A stretch of DNA of 64,000 bases from GCA-2706205 sp964215955 (lineage in GTDB: Bacteria; Bdellovibrionota; Bacteriovoracia; Bacteriovoracales; Bacteriovoracaceae), in contig CAXPDR010000031.1 in assembly GCA_964215955.1 (NCBI GenBank), positions 124,001 through 188,000 on the forward strand. The letters run 5' to 3'. Position numbers and translations under genes: made by a program. Below, in pieces: positions 34,702 to 43,292 of this stretch (the stretch's first letter is position 1; each line of letters starts with the position of its first letter). The notes under the pieces are model-generated. The model worked only from the letters and a program-made list of their open reading frames with translations. It made no database searches and had not been told where the DNA came from.

Positions 34702-35592
34702 TTAAAAACTAAGATGCCTCCGATACTCAGTCGGGGGCATTTTTTTTAATCCTAACTGCGGTCGTTTTTCATTATAATACTTCATCTTTTTTGTCACCTC
34801 TCGAGTAACATCTTTTAAATCTTTACACTTATTTAATTCTAAGTGATCTTTAAGAAGTCCAAAAAAACTTTCTATGGGTGCATTATCAAGACAATTCCCC
34901 TTACGGCTCATCGATTGAGTTACTCCGAGAGCATCTAACTTATTTCTAAAAGAAAAATGAGTAAAGTGGAACCCTTGATCTGAGTGGACAATTAGCTCTT
35001 CTAATTCTTTCTCTGATAATTTTTTTAGCGCCCTATCCATTGCCGTATTTGTAAGGTCTATATTTATATGACTAGATACTTTGAAGCCTACAATTTCCTT
35101 TGTTGCAAGATCTTTAACTGCTGCTAGGTAAGCCTTCTTACGATTGTATTTTAATTCAGTAATATCGGTCGAGTAAATTTGATCAGGCTGTAAATTTTTA
35201 AAGTTTTGCTCTACTAAATTGGGGCATGTTTCATGTTCAGCCTTCTTCTTAGCAAACTTTCTATATTTATTAACCTGTCTTATTTTAGTTATGAGTCCAT
35301 ACTTTTTCTTAACTCTTGCAATTCTTTTATGGTTAATTACTTCTCCACAGCCAAGCTCAATTTGCATTTTCAACTGTCTAATCCCAGCTTTCTCCTTATC
35401 CTTAGTAAAATACTTGTTAAGTATCTTGTAAGTCTCTCTATCTCGACTATTCATCTTGGTAAACTCTGTATAAAACCAGCTTTTCGATAAATTAAAATAG
35501 TAAAGAAGCTGATTTAAACGTAGCTTAGGGTTGAGCTCTCGCGCCTTAACAATTAGCTCTTTAACCTTTTCTTTTTCGCTAAGGCGTTCCTC
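34702..35592 (-). CDS. IS3 transposase OrfB (reached by -1 frameshift)
   Basis: The OrfB frame is open from the slippery site at 35592, giving KEERLSEKEKVKELIVKARELN, then an HTH_21-like region and an rve integrase core. The catalytic triad is Asp in STDITELKYN, Asp in VHSDQGFHFTHF and Glu in NAPIESFFG. It is normally made only as an OrfAB fusion (about 422 residues) by -1 slippage at 35598-35592. The first in-frame ATG is at 35454, which would lose the N-terminal linker. Confidence 0.9.
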   Translation of the reverse strand, partial: EERLSEKEKVKELIVKARELNPKLRLNQLLYYFNLSKSWFYTEFTKMNSRDRETYKILNKYFTKDKEKAGIRQLKMQIELGCGEVINHKRIARVKKKYGLITKIRQVNKYRKFAKKKAEHETCPNLVEQNFKNLQPDQIYSTDITELKYNRKKAYLAAVKDLATKEIVGFKVSSHINIDLTNTAMDRALKKLSEKELEELIVHSDQGFHFTHFSFRNKLDALGVTQSMSRKGNCLDNAPIESFFGLLKDHLELNKCKDLKDVTREVTKKMKYYNEKRPQLGLKKMPPTEYRRHLSF

Positions 35593-35969
35593 TTTTTTAA
35601 GTCAGAGATGACCTCCTTTTGAATCTCTACAACTGCAAGGAGTTCTTCATAGGTTAATTCATTAAAGTTTTCATTTTTAGGGCGTCCTGTTGCTCCAAGA
35701 CCTCGAGTTTCAACATAAAAAGACTCTGCACCTTGCTCTGTGTACTTTTTCTTCCACTTTTTTATACTGTCACGAGCATAAGATGGAATAAACCAGTCGA
35801 GATTTATTCCTGCCTTTGAAAAGATTAAGTCTTGGCTTTGACCTGATAAATAAGCTTCAACTGCTTGAACCTTAAACTTTGAAGTAAAAACAACATGTTT
35901 ATCTGTTATTTTCTCTACATTTGGGTTTTTGAGAAGTTCACTCTTTTGTGATTTTGATAAGTTGTGCAT
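35553..35969 (-). CDS. IS3 OrfA, DNA-binding helix-turn-helix protein
   Basis: The 138-residue protein has an HTH region (FKVQAVEAYLSGQSQDLIFSKAG and SYARDSIKKWKKKYTEQGAESFY) followed by a leucine-zipper-like end (LTYEELLAVVEIQKEVISDLKKRN). It recognises the IS ends. AGGAG lies 7 bases before the ATG. The heptamer A AAA AAG (35598-35592) near its 3' end is the -1 frameshift site. Confidence 0.9.
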   Translation of the reverse strand: MHNLSKSQKSELLKNPNVEKITDKHVVFTSKFKVQAVEAYLSGQSQDLIFSKAGINLDWFIPSYARDSIKKWKKKYTEQGAESFYVETRGLGATGRPKNENFNELTYEELLAVVEIQKEVISDLKKRNALAKKKRLKS

Positions 35970-35992
35970 TTCTGTACTCCTAAAATAGTAAA

Positions 35993-36014
35993 CCCCATCA
36001 TATCACAGATGGGG
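35993..36014. terminator. Hairpin in the IS right end upstream of orfA
   Basis: Perfect 7-base arms CCCCATC (35993-35999) and GATGGGG (36008-36014) are followed on the plus strand by CTTTTATTTTT. On the minus strand the T run is poorer. It could block transcripts entering the transposase genes. Confidence 0.45.
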
Positions 36015-36055
36015 CTTTTATTTTTGTGTCCCTTAAAAGGGGTACAGATCAGTCA

Positions 36056-36067
36056 AGAGGCTTTTTT
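36056..36067. terminator. Right half of the split terminator, after glnK
   Basis: AGAGGCTTTTTT pairs perfectly with 34639-34650, now 1.4 kb away. It lies 6 bases beyond the glnK stop, so glnK has lost its close-range hairpin. Confidence 0.75.
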
Positions 36068-36072
36068 ATATT

Positions 36073-36417
36073 TTAATTCCCGATAGAGTCACTACCTTCT
36101 TCTCCTGTGGAAATTCTATAACAACGCTCAATCGGGTAAACAAAGATTTTTCCATCTCCTATATTTCCTGACTTACCACCTTTAAGAATGGCATCAACCG
36201 CCTTATCTACGTATTCATCGTTAACTGCCATCTGGATTCTAATTTTCTTTTTAAGATCTATTTCCATTTCTACACCACGATAGGTTTCAATAATAGAGTC
36301 CTCATCAGAATGGCCGTAGCAATCATTAATAATAAATCTATTGATTTCGTTTTTATATAAAAGCTTCTTAATTCTGTTTAATTTTTCTGGTTGAACAATT
36401 GCAACTATCATTTTCAT
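36073..36417 (-). CDS. glnK: PII signal protein GlnK/GlnB
   Basis: The 114-residue protein begins KMIVAIVQPEKLNRIKKLL and ends GKIFVYPIERCYRISTGEEG, with the B-loop GKSGNIGDGKI. It senses ATP/ADP and 2-oxoglutarate and controls AmtB. The T-loop is unusual: it reads CYGHSDEDSIIETYRGVEMEI, keeping the Tyr that is normally uridylylated but replacing the usual G-[AS]-[AE]-Y context. It is 11 bases downstream of amtB, the reverse of the common glnK-amtB order. Its terminator was split by the IS. Confidence 0.92.
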   Translation of the reverse strand: MKMIVAIVQPEKLNRIKKLLYKNEINRFIINDCYGHSDEDSIIETYRGVEMEIDLKKKIRIQMAVNDEYVDKAVDAILKGGKSGNIGDGKIFVYPIERCYRISTGEEGSDSIGN

Positions 36418-36428
36418 ATAATTTTCCT

Positions 36429-37745
36429 TTATTTAGATTCGTAATAAGCTTCAAGGCCGTGTTCTTCTATATCAAGGCCGACATATTCTTCATCAGGGGT
36501 TACTCTAAGGCCGTAAAGTTTTTTAATAAGGTTAAATAATATAAAACCTGTAACTAGGGCCCAGGCCATAAAAGAAATAACTCCTATGAATTGACTAATC
36601 AGCTGATTAAATCCACCACCATAAAATAAGCCTGTGTTTGCATCACCAATACCTAATGATTTTTCTGCTCCAAGTAAGCCTACGGCAATTGTCCCCCAAG
36701 CACCACAGATTCCATGGACAGAAATTGCACCTACAGGATCATCGATTTTTAATTTGGTATCGATAAAAATTACAGAAAAGGTAACTAAGGCTCCTGAAAC
36801 TATTCCTATAATGAGAGCACCTTCCCATGCTACATTTGCACATCCTGCGGTAATACCAACAAGCCCTGCTAAAGCACCATTTAAGCTCATTGTAACATCT
36901 GGTTTCTTAAATTTAATCCATGAAAGAAGCATGGCCGTAATAGCACTTACAACGGCAGAAATATTTGTAATAAAAGCAATTCTTCCAATTGAGCCATCGC
37001 CAACGGTGGTAGAGCCTGCATTAAAGCCGAACCAAGATAACCAAAGGATAAAAACTCCCAACGCCGCAAATGGAATATTATGACCTGGGATTGCTCTTAC
37101 AACACCTTTTGGGCCGTACTTTCCTTTTCTTGGTCCGATGGTTATAGCGCCAGCTAAAGCAAGCCAACCACCTAATGAGTGAACTACCGTAGAGCCTGCA
37201 AAGTCTATAAACGCCCCTGTACTGAGATTCTCAAGCCAACCAGAGCCGTTTGCAAGCGAGCCCCAGGCCCATGATCCAGAAATTGGATATATAAGGCCAG
37301 TTATGATAACCGAGTAAAGTAAATAGCTGGTGAAAATGGTTCGTTCTGCCATGGCACCAGAAACAATGGTAGCAGCCGTGGCAGCAAAAACGGTTTGAAA
37401 AAGGATAAAAGTGTAACTCCATGAGTCACCAGTGACACCACTAAGTAAAAAGTCTGTCGTTCCGAATATACCATTAGTTTTTCCAAACATTAATCCATAG
37501 CCAATAAAGAAGAAGAGTAAACTTCCAATTGAAAAATCCATAAGGTTTTTCATGATAATGTTGATAGAGTTTTTAGACCTAGTTAGACCCATTTCGACTA
37601 ATGCAAAGCCTGCCTGCATAAAGAATACCATAAAGGCTGCAAGGCAAGTCCACACGGTGTTTAGGTTGTGTTGTAAATTTGCCAGCTCATTGGCAAAGAC
37701 ATGACCTGAGATGAGCATCCCAGTAAATAGAATTACTTTTTTCAT
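36429..37745 (-). CDS. amtB: Ammonium transporter
   Basis: The 438-residue protein has a signal peptide (MKKVILFTGMLISGHVFA) and eleven helices. Family features include FFMQAGFALVEMGLTRSKN, DFAGSTVVHSLGGWLALAGAI (pore His), WLSWFGFNAGST and DDPVGAISVHGICGAWG (second pore His). It conducts ammonium and is gated by the adjacent PII protein. AAGGAT precedes the ATG. Confidence 0.95.
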   Translation of the reverse strand: MKKVILFTGMLISGHVFANELANLQHNLNTVWTCLAAFMVFFMQAGFALVEMGLTRSKNSINIIMKNLMDFSIGSLLFFFIGYGLMFGKTNGIFGTTDFLLSGVTGDSWSYTFILFQTVFAATAATIVSGAMAERTIFTSYLLYSVIITGLIYPISGSWAWGSLANGSGWLENLSTGAFIDFAGSTVVHSLGGWLALAGAITIGPRKGKYGPKGVVRAIPGHNIPFAALGVFILWLSWFGFNAGSTTVGDGSIGRIAFITNISAVVSAITAMLLSWIKFKKPDVTMSLNGALAGLVGITAGCANVAWEGALIIGIVSGALVTFSVIFIDTKLKIDDPVGAISVHGICGAWGTIAVGLLGAEKSLGIGDANTGLFYGGGFNQLISQFIGVISFMAWALVTGFILFNLIKKLYGLRVTPDEEYVGLDIEEHGLEAYYESK

Positions 37746-37778
37746 TTAACATCCTTGTTATTTTCCCCACTTAGCTAA

Positions 37779-37808
37779 ATTGTAATTGAACTAAATTTAA
37801 TTTGTCTA
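37779..37808 (-). promoter_or_regulatory. Probable sigma70 promoter of amtB-glnK
   Basis: On the minus strand TAGACA (37808-37803), 18 bases and TACAAT (37784-37779) precede amtB by about 27 leader bases. No sigma54 GG-N10-GC site is seen, unlike many nitrogen-regulated amtB genes. Confidence 0.45.
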
Positions 37809-37924
37809 GAATTGAATTTGATAAATGTTAAATATTAAGATCTCTGTAAAATCTTCAATTTAATTGTTCTGGGAATTCATAAATAGTAGAACGCAATATC
37901 TATTATTGTGCTTAGGAGATTCCT

Positions 37925-39391
37925 TTGAATTTTAAATCTTTTGGTGTTGGCCTTTTTATGGTTCTTTCTATATTTGGATGTGGGAAAGAATCTAATAATT
38001 CCCGTTCAAATTCATGGAGCGAGTATTTAAAAGGTGGTACTCCAATTCCTCTTTTTAAAGAAGTCAAAAACTGTAATAAAGAATTTAATCCAGAAAACGA
38101 TAGTCATATTTATATTTTCCGCTACCGTAACGGTACTTCTAATTTGGTTGAATTGAATTTTCTAAATCAAATCCAAAGTTCTTTCATTTTGAGTGAAAAA
38201 CAAGGTCCATTAGTTAAAAGTATTTATGGTTCAGAAATTAGTTATGAGTTAACCAATAAGTACTATGAAGAATTGGGAGGATATTTCCCTGTAAGTATGA
38301 CTGACTATTCTTTTAGTAAAAAGGGTAAAAAACTAGATATATGTCCTGGTCTAGATTCTTATGACAAAAAGAGTTATGAAAATGCTGGATTAAGTATTAG
38401 TTACACTATTACAAAGACCTATAATAAAGTTAAAGAAGTATATCCGAAATTGGATTTAGGACAACTAACTCTTTATGTCGCTCCTATTATTTCTGTTACA
38501 GAAAGCTTCCATGGTGGAGAAAAAAATAAACAAAAAGAAACGAGAATAGATACTGACAATGCCTTCTATAATGGGCAAAAGAAAATGATTGCTTTCTTAC
38601 CTGAGAGTGAAGAAAGAAAATTCGTGGCTCCATTATGGGAAATTCCTATGGTCGCAGCTCATGAATACGGACATCATATTTTTAATGTTTTAGTTAATTC
38701 TAAAATCGGAAGTAAGTCAGAACTCATTGGAAACTGCTTTAATGGACATAAGAGAGAAGATTTACAACTTAGCCAAGGTAAATTTCGAGATATTAGACCG
38801 CAGGCATTTACCCTTAGGGCCATTAACGAAGGATTTGCAGATCTTATAGCTTATTACACTAATGAAGATCATGAGCGTGGATTAAAAGGAGTTCGATGTT
38901 TCGAAAAAAACAGAGAAGTTTCTTCTGAAATTTATGGTGATGGAACTAAAAAATATTTTTCAGCTAAGGCCAAAGAAGTTATGGACTCAATGGTAGCGAT
39001 TGAAGCTGATAGGGATTGTAATACACCTAACTTTCAAAAAATTCATGAAGCAGGTGCCAGCTTTGCCTATATGGCGAATCATATGATCGCAAAAGTGACT
39101 AGCGATAAAGATCTTAAATTAAAACTGTTACTTTTTTGGGGAAATTATCTTTCTCAATTTCATTCCAAATTGGAAAAAGCTAGGCCTAGTACTTATATGC
39201 AGGCAAGTATGGAAATTTTAGTTCTTCTTATAAATTCTTTAATTACAGAAGATGCTAATAAGTTTTCATGTTCTGTCATAGGGGAATATATAGATATGGA
39301 AGGTAAAAGTTGTCTTCTAATCACTCGTGAAAATGAAAATGCTCAAAGTGTAGATGATTTTAAACTTAGAAACTTTATTAAAATAAAATAG
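37925..39391 (+). CDS. Lipoprotein zinc metalloprotease, copy 1
   Basis: The 488-residue protein starts at TTG 37925, six bases after AGGAG. It has a lipobox LSIFGC (Cys19). The gluzincin-like site is HEYGHH (His246, Glu247, His250), with a probable third ligand in the later block NEGFADLIAYY. An FHGGEKN segment and conserved Cys residues suggest disulfides. It is about 45 percent similar by eye to the next gene. It is expected to be tethered on the outer side of a membrane. The exact peptidase family is not recognised. Confidence 0.8.
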   Translation: MNFKSFGVGLFMVLSIFGCGKESNNSRSNSWSEYLKGGTPIPLFKEVKNCNKEFNPENDSHIYIFRYRNGTSNLVELNFLNQIQSSFILSEKQGPLVKSIYGSEISYELTNKYYEELGGYFPVSMTDYSFSKKGKKLDICPGLDSYDKKSYENAGLSISYTITKTYNKVKEVYPKLDLGQLTLYVAPIISVTESFHGGEKNKQKETRIDTDNAFYNGQKKMIAFLPESEERKFVAPLWEIPMVAAHEYGHHIFNVLVNSKIGSKSELIGNCFNGHKREDLQLSQGKFRDIRPQAFTLRAINEGFADLIAYYTNEDHERGLKGVRCFEKNREVSSEIYGDGTKKYFSAKAKEVMDSMVAIEADRDCNTPNFQKIHEAGASFAYMANHMIAKVTSDKDLKLKLLLFWGNYLSQFHSKLEKARPSTYMQASMEILVLLINSLITEDANKFSCSVIGEYIDMEGKSCLLITRENENAQSVDDFKLRNFIKIK

Positions 39392-39412
39392 AAAAAATAG
39401 GGGGTGATTAAA

Positions 39413-40819
39413 ATGGGGAAGTTTTTTGTAGTAAGCCAGGTACTACTTGTTAGTTCTTTAATAAGTTGTGGGGGGAAAACCGGTGGTAGTAATAAGAGTA
39501 AAGAAGATCAATGGAAAGAATTTGTTGATGGAAATACACCTAAGTTTTTAGTTAAAGCACAAAATAATTGTGGTGTAGGAATTCAAAGCTTTTCTGATTT
39601 AAACTTTAGTTTCTCTCGATATTTTGAAAGTAGGGATAATTTTGTCACTTATGATCTTGAAAATCAGTTCTTTGGAAATATTATTCAATCTAATAATAAC
39701 GGTCCAATTAAAACTTCTTTATATGATTCTGAAATGCTTTATGGGTATGACTATAAATGGTCAGATGAATATAAAAATTACGAAATTATAAAAGAATATG
39801 ATTTTATAACTGAAAATGCTGGTAATGATTTATTTATATGTGAAAACTCTGGTACATTTACTGGAAATTTTTACGAGAGTGCTGGATTAAATATCTCTCA
39901 AGTTGTTACGCAGACATTTAATAAAATTAAAGAAGCTGATCCTGAAATAAAAATTGATCCGATAACAGTTCATGTCGGATTAAAATTTAAACTACAGCAA
40001 AGCTTTTTAGGAGGAGCTAATAATAGGGAAATTAAAAGCCAATATAGAACTGATAACGCGTTCTATTTTGGAAGAGATAAGATTTTAGCATTTTTACCTG
40101 AAAGTGAAGAGGCAGCTATGGCAGCTCCTCTTTGGGAAATTCCAATGGTTGGTGCTCATGAATATGGCCATCATGTTTTTAATACTTTAATTAGTAGTAA
40201 AATTGGTCACGTACATGACAAAGTTGGATCATGTTTCAAAGAGAATAAATTAGAAAGTCTTTTAAAGAATCATTATTTTGAGGATAGGGATAAATCCCAT
40301 GAGAATTTTACTCTTAGAGCAATGAATGAAGGCTTTGCCGATTTAATTGCATTTTATACAAATTCTAAAAGTGAACGCTCCCTTGATGGGGTTGAGTGTA
40401 TGGAGAATAATCGAGATTTGAATTCATCAACATATGGAGATGGAACAAAAAAATACTTTTCCTATACAGCTCAAATAAGAATGGATAGCAGTTATAACTA
40501 TGGTCAAGATAGTGATTGTAATACTCCAGACTTTCAAGCAATTCATGAAGTAGGAGCATCTTTTGCTTATATTATGGATCAAATAATATCTTTGAAGGCA
40601 TCGACTCAAAAAGAAAAGTTACAATTGCTACTGAAGTGGACAAATAAGTTTTCTGAAGTTCACCCTGTAATTACGAAAAAAGAGCCATCAGCTTATATTA
40701 AGCATGCTGTCGAAATTATGGCCGTACTTATAAATAATGAAGTTGGAACTTCTAGTAAGAATATTAAATGTGAAGATATTAACCAGCATTTTGCAGGTTA
40801 TGATTGTGAAATTTTATAA
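39413..40819 (+). CDS. Lipoprotein zinc metalloprotease, copy 2
   Basis: ATG 39413 is chosen; the sequence GGGGGTGA just upstream is a strong ribosome binding site and contains a spurious GTG at 39404. The 468-residue protein has lipobox SLISC (Cys20) and repeats the layout of copy 1: ENAGxD, ESAGLNIS, RTDNAFYFGRDKILAFLPESEE, HEYGHHVFNTL, MNEGFADLIAFY, YGDGTKKYFS and DCNTPDFQAIHEVGASFAY. The tandem pair arose by duplication. A terminator follows. Confidence 0.8.
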   Translation: MGKFFVVSQVLLVSSLISCGGKTGGSNKSKEDQWKEFVDGNTPKFLVKAQNNCGVGIQSFSDLNFSFSRYFESRDNFVTYDLENQFFGNIIQSNNNGPIKTSLYDSEMLYGYDYKWSDEYKNYEIIKEYDFITENAGNDLFICENSGTFTGNFYESAGLNISQVVTQTFNKIKEADPEIKIDPITVHVGLKFKLQQSFLGGANNREIKSQYRTDNAFYFGRDKILAFLPESEEAAMAAPLWEIPMVGAHEYGHHVFNTLISSKIGHVHDKVGSCFKENKLESLLKNHYFEDRDKSHENFTLRAMNEGFADLIAFYTNSKSERSLDGVECMENNRDLNSSTYGDGTKKYFSYTAQIRMDSSYNYGQDSDCNTPDFQAIHEVGASFAYIMDQIISLKASTQKEKLQLLLKWTNKFSEVHPVITKKEPSAYIKHAVEIMAVLINNEVGTSSKNIKCEDINQHFAGYDCEIL

Positions 40820-40844
40820 TTTCTATCTTTTATCGTTTTAATAC

Positions 40845-40875
40845 AAAAAAAGCCCCTTTTAAAAAGGGGCTTTTT
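40845..40875. terminator. Bidirectional terminator between the metalloprotease and rpmB
   Basis: GCCCCTTTT (40852-40860) and AAAAGGGGC (40862-40870) pair perfectly, with A7 to the left and T5 to the right. It can end both convergent transcripts. Confidence 0.9.
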
Positions 40876-40903
40876 ATTTTGAAAAATAATTAAAAAAAAT
40901 TAA

Positions 40904-41134
40904 TTAAGCGTTTGGACCATATTTTCTTAAGAATTTTGATAAAGAACCTAACTTGTCTAAAGTTCTGATTGCTTTAGCTGATAATCTTAATTTTACCGTT
41001 CTTCCAGTCTCTGGATCAAAAACTCTTTTAGTGTGAAGGTTAACTTCTTGTTGCATCTTAGTTTTGATATTAGAGTGAGATACTTTATGTCCTTTAAGTC
41101 TTCTTTTTCCAGTTAAATCACATGTACGTGCCAT
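40904..41134 (-). CDS. rpmB: 50S ribosomal protein L28
   Basis: The 76-residue protein begins MARTCDLTGKRRLKGHKVSHSN and continues KTKMQQEVNLHTKRV with a VKLRLSAKAIRTLDKLG end, the L28 family pattern. Only one of the zinc-type Cys positions is kept, so it is the zinc-independent type like L33 here. It is transcribed alone and shares the bidirectional terminator. Confidence 0.96.
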   Translation of the reverse strand: MARTCDLTGKRRLKGHKVSHSNIKTKMQQEVNLHTKRVFDPETGRTVKLRLSAKAIRTLDKLGSLSKFLRKYGPNA

Positions 41135-41251
41135 AATTTATACCCTTTTTATATACTTTATAAGTTTGTTTCTAAAGTTAAGAGCAGATAAATTACTGTG
41201 GTTTGAACAATAATGCAAGTCATAAATTGTAAAAAATCAAAAACTTAAATC

Positions 41252-41280
41252 TTGCCTACTTAGTTGGCTTATTATTTAAT
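41252..41280 (+). promoter_or_regulatory. Probable promoter of the transketolase gene
   Basis: TTGCCT (41252-41257), 17 bases and TTTAAT (41275-41280) give a start near 41287 and a leader of about 29 bases with AAAGGAT before the ATG. Confidence 0.4.
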
Positions 41281-41315
41281 TATGGCAAATTTCTAACTCA
41301 AAAGGATACGAACCT

Positions 41316-43292
41316 ATGAACTCTAAACCATTGAATTTAAAAACCTTTTTGGCAAATACTCCTAAGTCAGGGCCAAAATATGCTACAGAAATTAAAAACT
41401 TAAAAGGTGAAACGGTAGTTTGTGGTGATCCTGTTAAGACAAGAGCACTTCTTGCTCTTATGAATTTAGGAGCAGTGAATGGTGGGGCTGCGTGTCACTG
41501 GGGTGGACCAGCTGCCATGGCGGAGTGTATGAGTGCCCTTCATGCTTTTATGTTTAGAAAAGATAACTGGTTTGATCATTATAATTTTATTAATGATATT
41601 GGTCATGCAGAAAATGGGATTTATGCCTTAAGAGCAAATCTTGGTTTTGGAGATTTAGATCTTAATTCACTTAAAGGCTTTAGGTCTATCAATTCCAAAC
41701 TAACAGGACATGGTGAATCTCATCTTTATCCTGAAGGGGTTCTATTATCAAATGGACCACTAAGTTCTTCTCTTCCCCAAGCTCAGGGACTGGCTCACGG
41801 TGATAAAATTGTTGGAAGAGATAGAGTTACATTTGTGAGTATGAGTGATGGTGCAAGTATGGAAGGAGAGGCAAAAGAGTCTTTTGCCGCTATTCCTGGT
41901 CTGGCCAAGAAAGGGAAACTTAATCCTTTTGTTTTAATCATCTCTGATAATAATACCAAACTTTCAGGTAGAATTAGTGAAGATAGCTTTGCTATGGAAG
42001 GAACTTTCGAGTCTTTAGAGGCACTTGGCTGGAAAAGTGTAAAAGTTGAAAATGGAAATGATTTAACCGCATGTTACCATGCTATTGAAAAAGCTGAAGA
42101 AATTGCACTAGGTGGTCAACCAGTATTTTTATGGGTGAAAACGGTTAAAGGATATGGGGTTAAAAGCACTGAGGAGAGTGCATCCGGTGGACATGGCTTT
42201 CCTATAAAAGCTTATTCTCAAGATATTTTTAGCTTTTTAGATGAAATTACAAATAATAACACTCCTGAAGAACTTATAACATGGGCCAAAGAGTTAACTA
42301 TAAAACCAGAAGCAAACACCAAAACGGACACTGGAATCAAAAAGGAAAAGGCACAAGCTGGTCTAGCGCGTGGAGCAATTAAGGCAAAGAAAGAAGGCTT
42401 TCCTGTATTCTCAGTTTCATCAGATCTGCAAGGATCAACTGGAATGGCGGCTTTTCAAAAAGAATTTCCTGATTGTTCTTTAGACGTGGGAATTGCTGAA
42501 GCAAATATGGTCAGCCATGGTGCTGGTTTAAGCAAGGCAGGAGTTATTCCAATCGTTGATACATTTTCAGCATTTGGTGTGACTAAAGGTAATCTTCCAT
42601 TAATTATGGCATCTTTATCTAACTGTCCCATGGTCGCTGTTTTTTCTCACACCGGTTTTCAAGATGCAGCAGATGGAGCAAGTCATCAGTCACTAACTTA
42701 TTTAAGTGCAGTTTCTTCCATTCCTAACACTAAGGCAGTTGTTGTATCTACTTCTGAAGAAGCAGAAGAGCTTATGTATCTTGCACTAAAAGATATCGCT
42801 AAAAATTTAGAAAATAATAAGCAAGCTTATAGCTATATATTCTTCGTTGGAAGAGAAAATTTTCCTGTGAGCCTAGGTGAGGGGATTGAATATCAGTTAG
42901 CTAAAGCTCAAGTTTTAAAAGAGGGAAATGATGGTGTTATTGTTTCTGCTGGACCAACACTCTTTAAGTCCTTAGAAGCTGCTGATCAACTTGAAAGTTC
43001 AGGAAAAAATATCACCGTTATAAATTCACCATGTATTAACTTTATGGATGTCCAAACTATAAAATCTTGGGTTGATAAATCTAAGAAACTTATTACTGTT
43101 GAAGATCACCAATTAATTGGAGGTTTAGGGGCACAGTTAACTCATAAGCTTAAGTTAGAAGGCTCTGAATTTAAATTAAAATCAATTGGGGTCGCCGGTA
43201 ATTTTGGTCAGTCTGCTTATACGGCAGATGAGCTATATACTAAAAATGGGATGGATACAAAGGCCATTGTTGAAGCTTTTAATAGTCTTTAA
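41316..43292 (+). CDS. Transketolase-family enzyme
   Basis: The 658-residue protein has all three transketolase domains. The thiamine diphosphate site is seen as MSDGASMEGEAKESF followed by ISDNNTKLSGRIS. The pyrimidine domain carries the catalytic Glu in LDVGIAEANMVSHGAGL and the cofactor-binding TGFQDAADGASHQS. The N-terminal block (GAACHWGGPAAMAECMSALH; GHAENGIYALRANLG) is divergent from textbook transketolase, so the acceptor specificity may differ. It normally serves the non-oxidative pentose phosphate pathway. Confidence 0.85.
   Translation: MNSKPLNLKTFLANTPKSGPKYATEIKNLKGETVVCGDPVKTRALLALMNLGAVNGGAACHWGGPAAMAECMSALHAFMFRKDNWFDHYNFINDIGHAENGIYALRANLGFGDLDLNSLKGFRSINSKLTGHGESHLYPEGVLLSNGPLSSSLPQAQGLAHGDKIVGRDRVTFVSMSDGASMEGEAKESFAAIPGLAKKGKLNPFVLIISDNNTKLSGRISEDSFAMEGTFESLEALGWKSVKVENGNDLTACYHAIEKAEEIALGGQPVFLWVKTVKGYGVKSTEESASGGHGFPIKAYSQDIFSFLDEITNNNTPEELITWAKELTIKPEANTKTDTGIKKEKAQAGLARGAIKAKKEGFPVFSVSSDLQGSTGMAAFQKEFPDCSLDVGIAEANMVSHGAGLSKAGVIPIVDTFSAFGVTKGNLPLIMASLSNCPMVAVFSHTGFQDAADGASHQSLTYLSAVSSIPNTKAVVVSTSEEAEELMYLALKDIAKNLENNKQAYSYIFFVGRENFPVSLGEGIEYQLAKAQVLKEGNDGVIVSAGPTLFKSLEAADQLESSGKNITVINSPCINFMDVQTIKSWVDKSKKLITVEDHQLIGGLGAQLTHKLKLEGSEFKLKSIGVAGNFGQSAYTADELYTKNGMDTKAIVEAFNSL

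Larger units (their letters stand above)
34658..36051 (-). mobile_element. Complete IS3-family insertion sequence, 1394 bp
   Basis: Imperfect 25-base terminal inverted repeats (34658-34682 and 36027-36051) begin TGATCTGTACCCC and match at 20 positions. They are flanked by GTC duplications. Inside are orfA and orfB on the minus strand with an AAAAAAG slippery site. Both frames are intact and the DDE triad is present, so the element looks recently inserted and potentially active. It landed in the loop of a rho-independent terminator. Near the right end CCCCATC/GATGGGG (35993-36014) forms a hairpin upstream of orfA, which may shield it from incoming transcription. Confidence 0.92.

Noticed and set aside
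36634..37083. 149-codon plus-strand open frame
   Set aside because: It is antisense to amtB, whose protein is well conserved.
37746..37924. Sigma54 promoter for amtB
   Set aside because: No GG/GC pair with correct spacing was found; a sigma70-like promoter fits instead.
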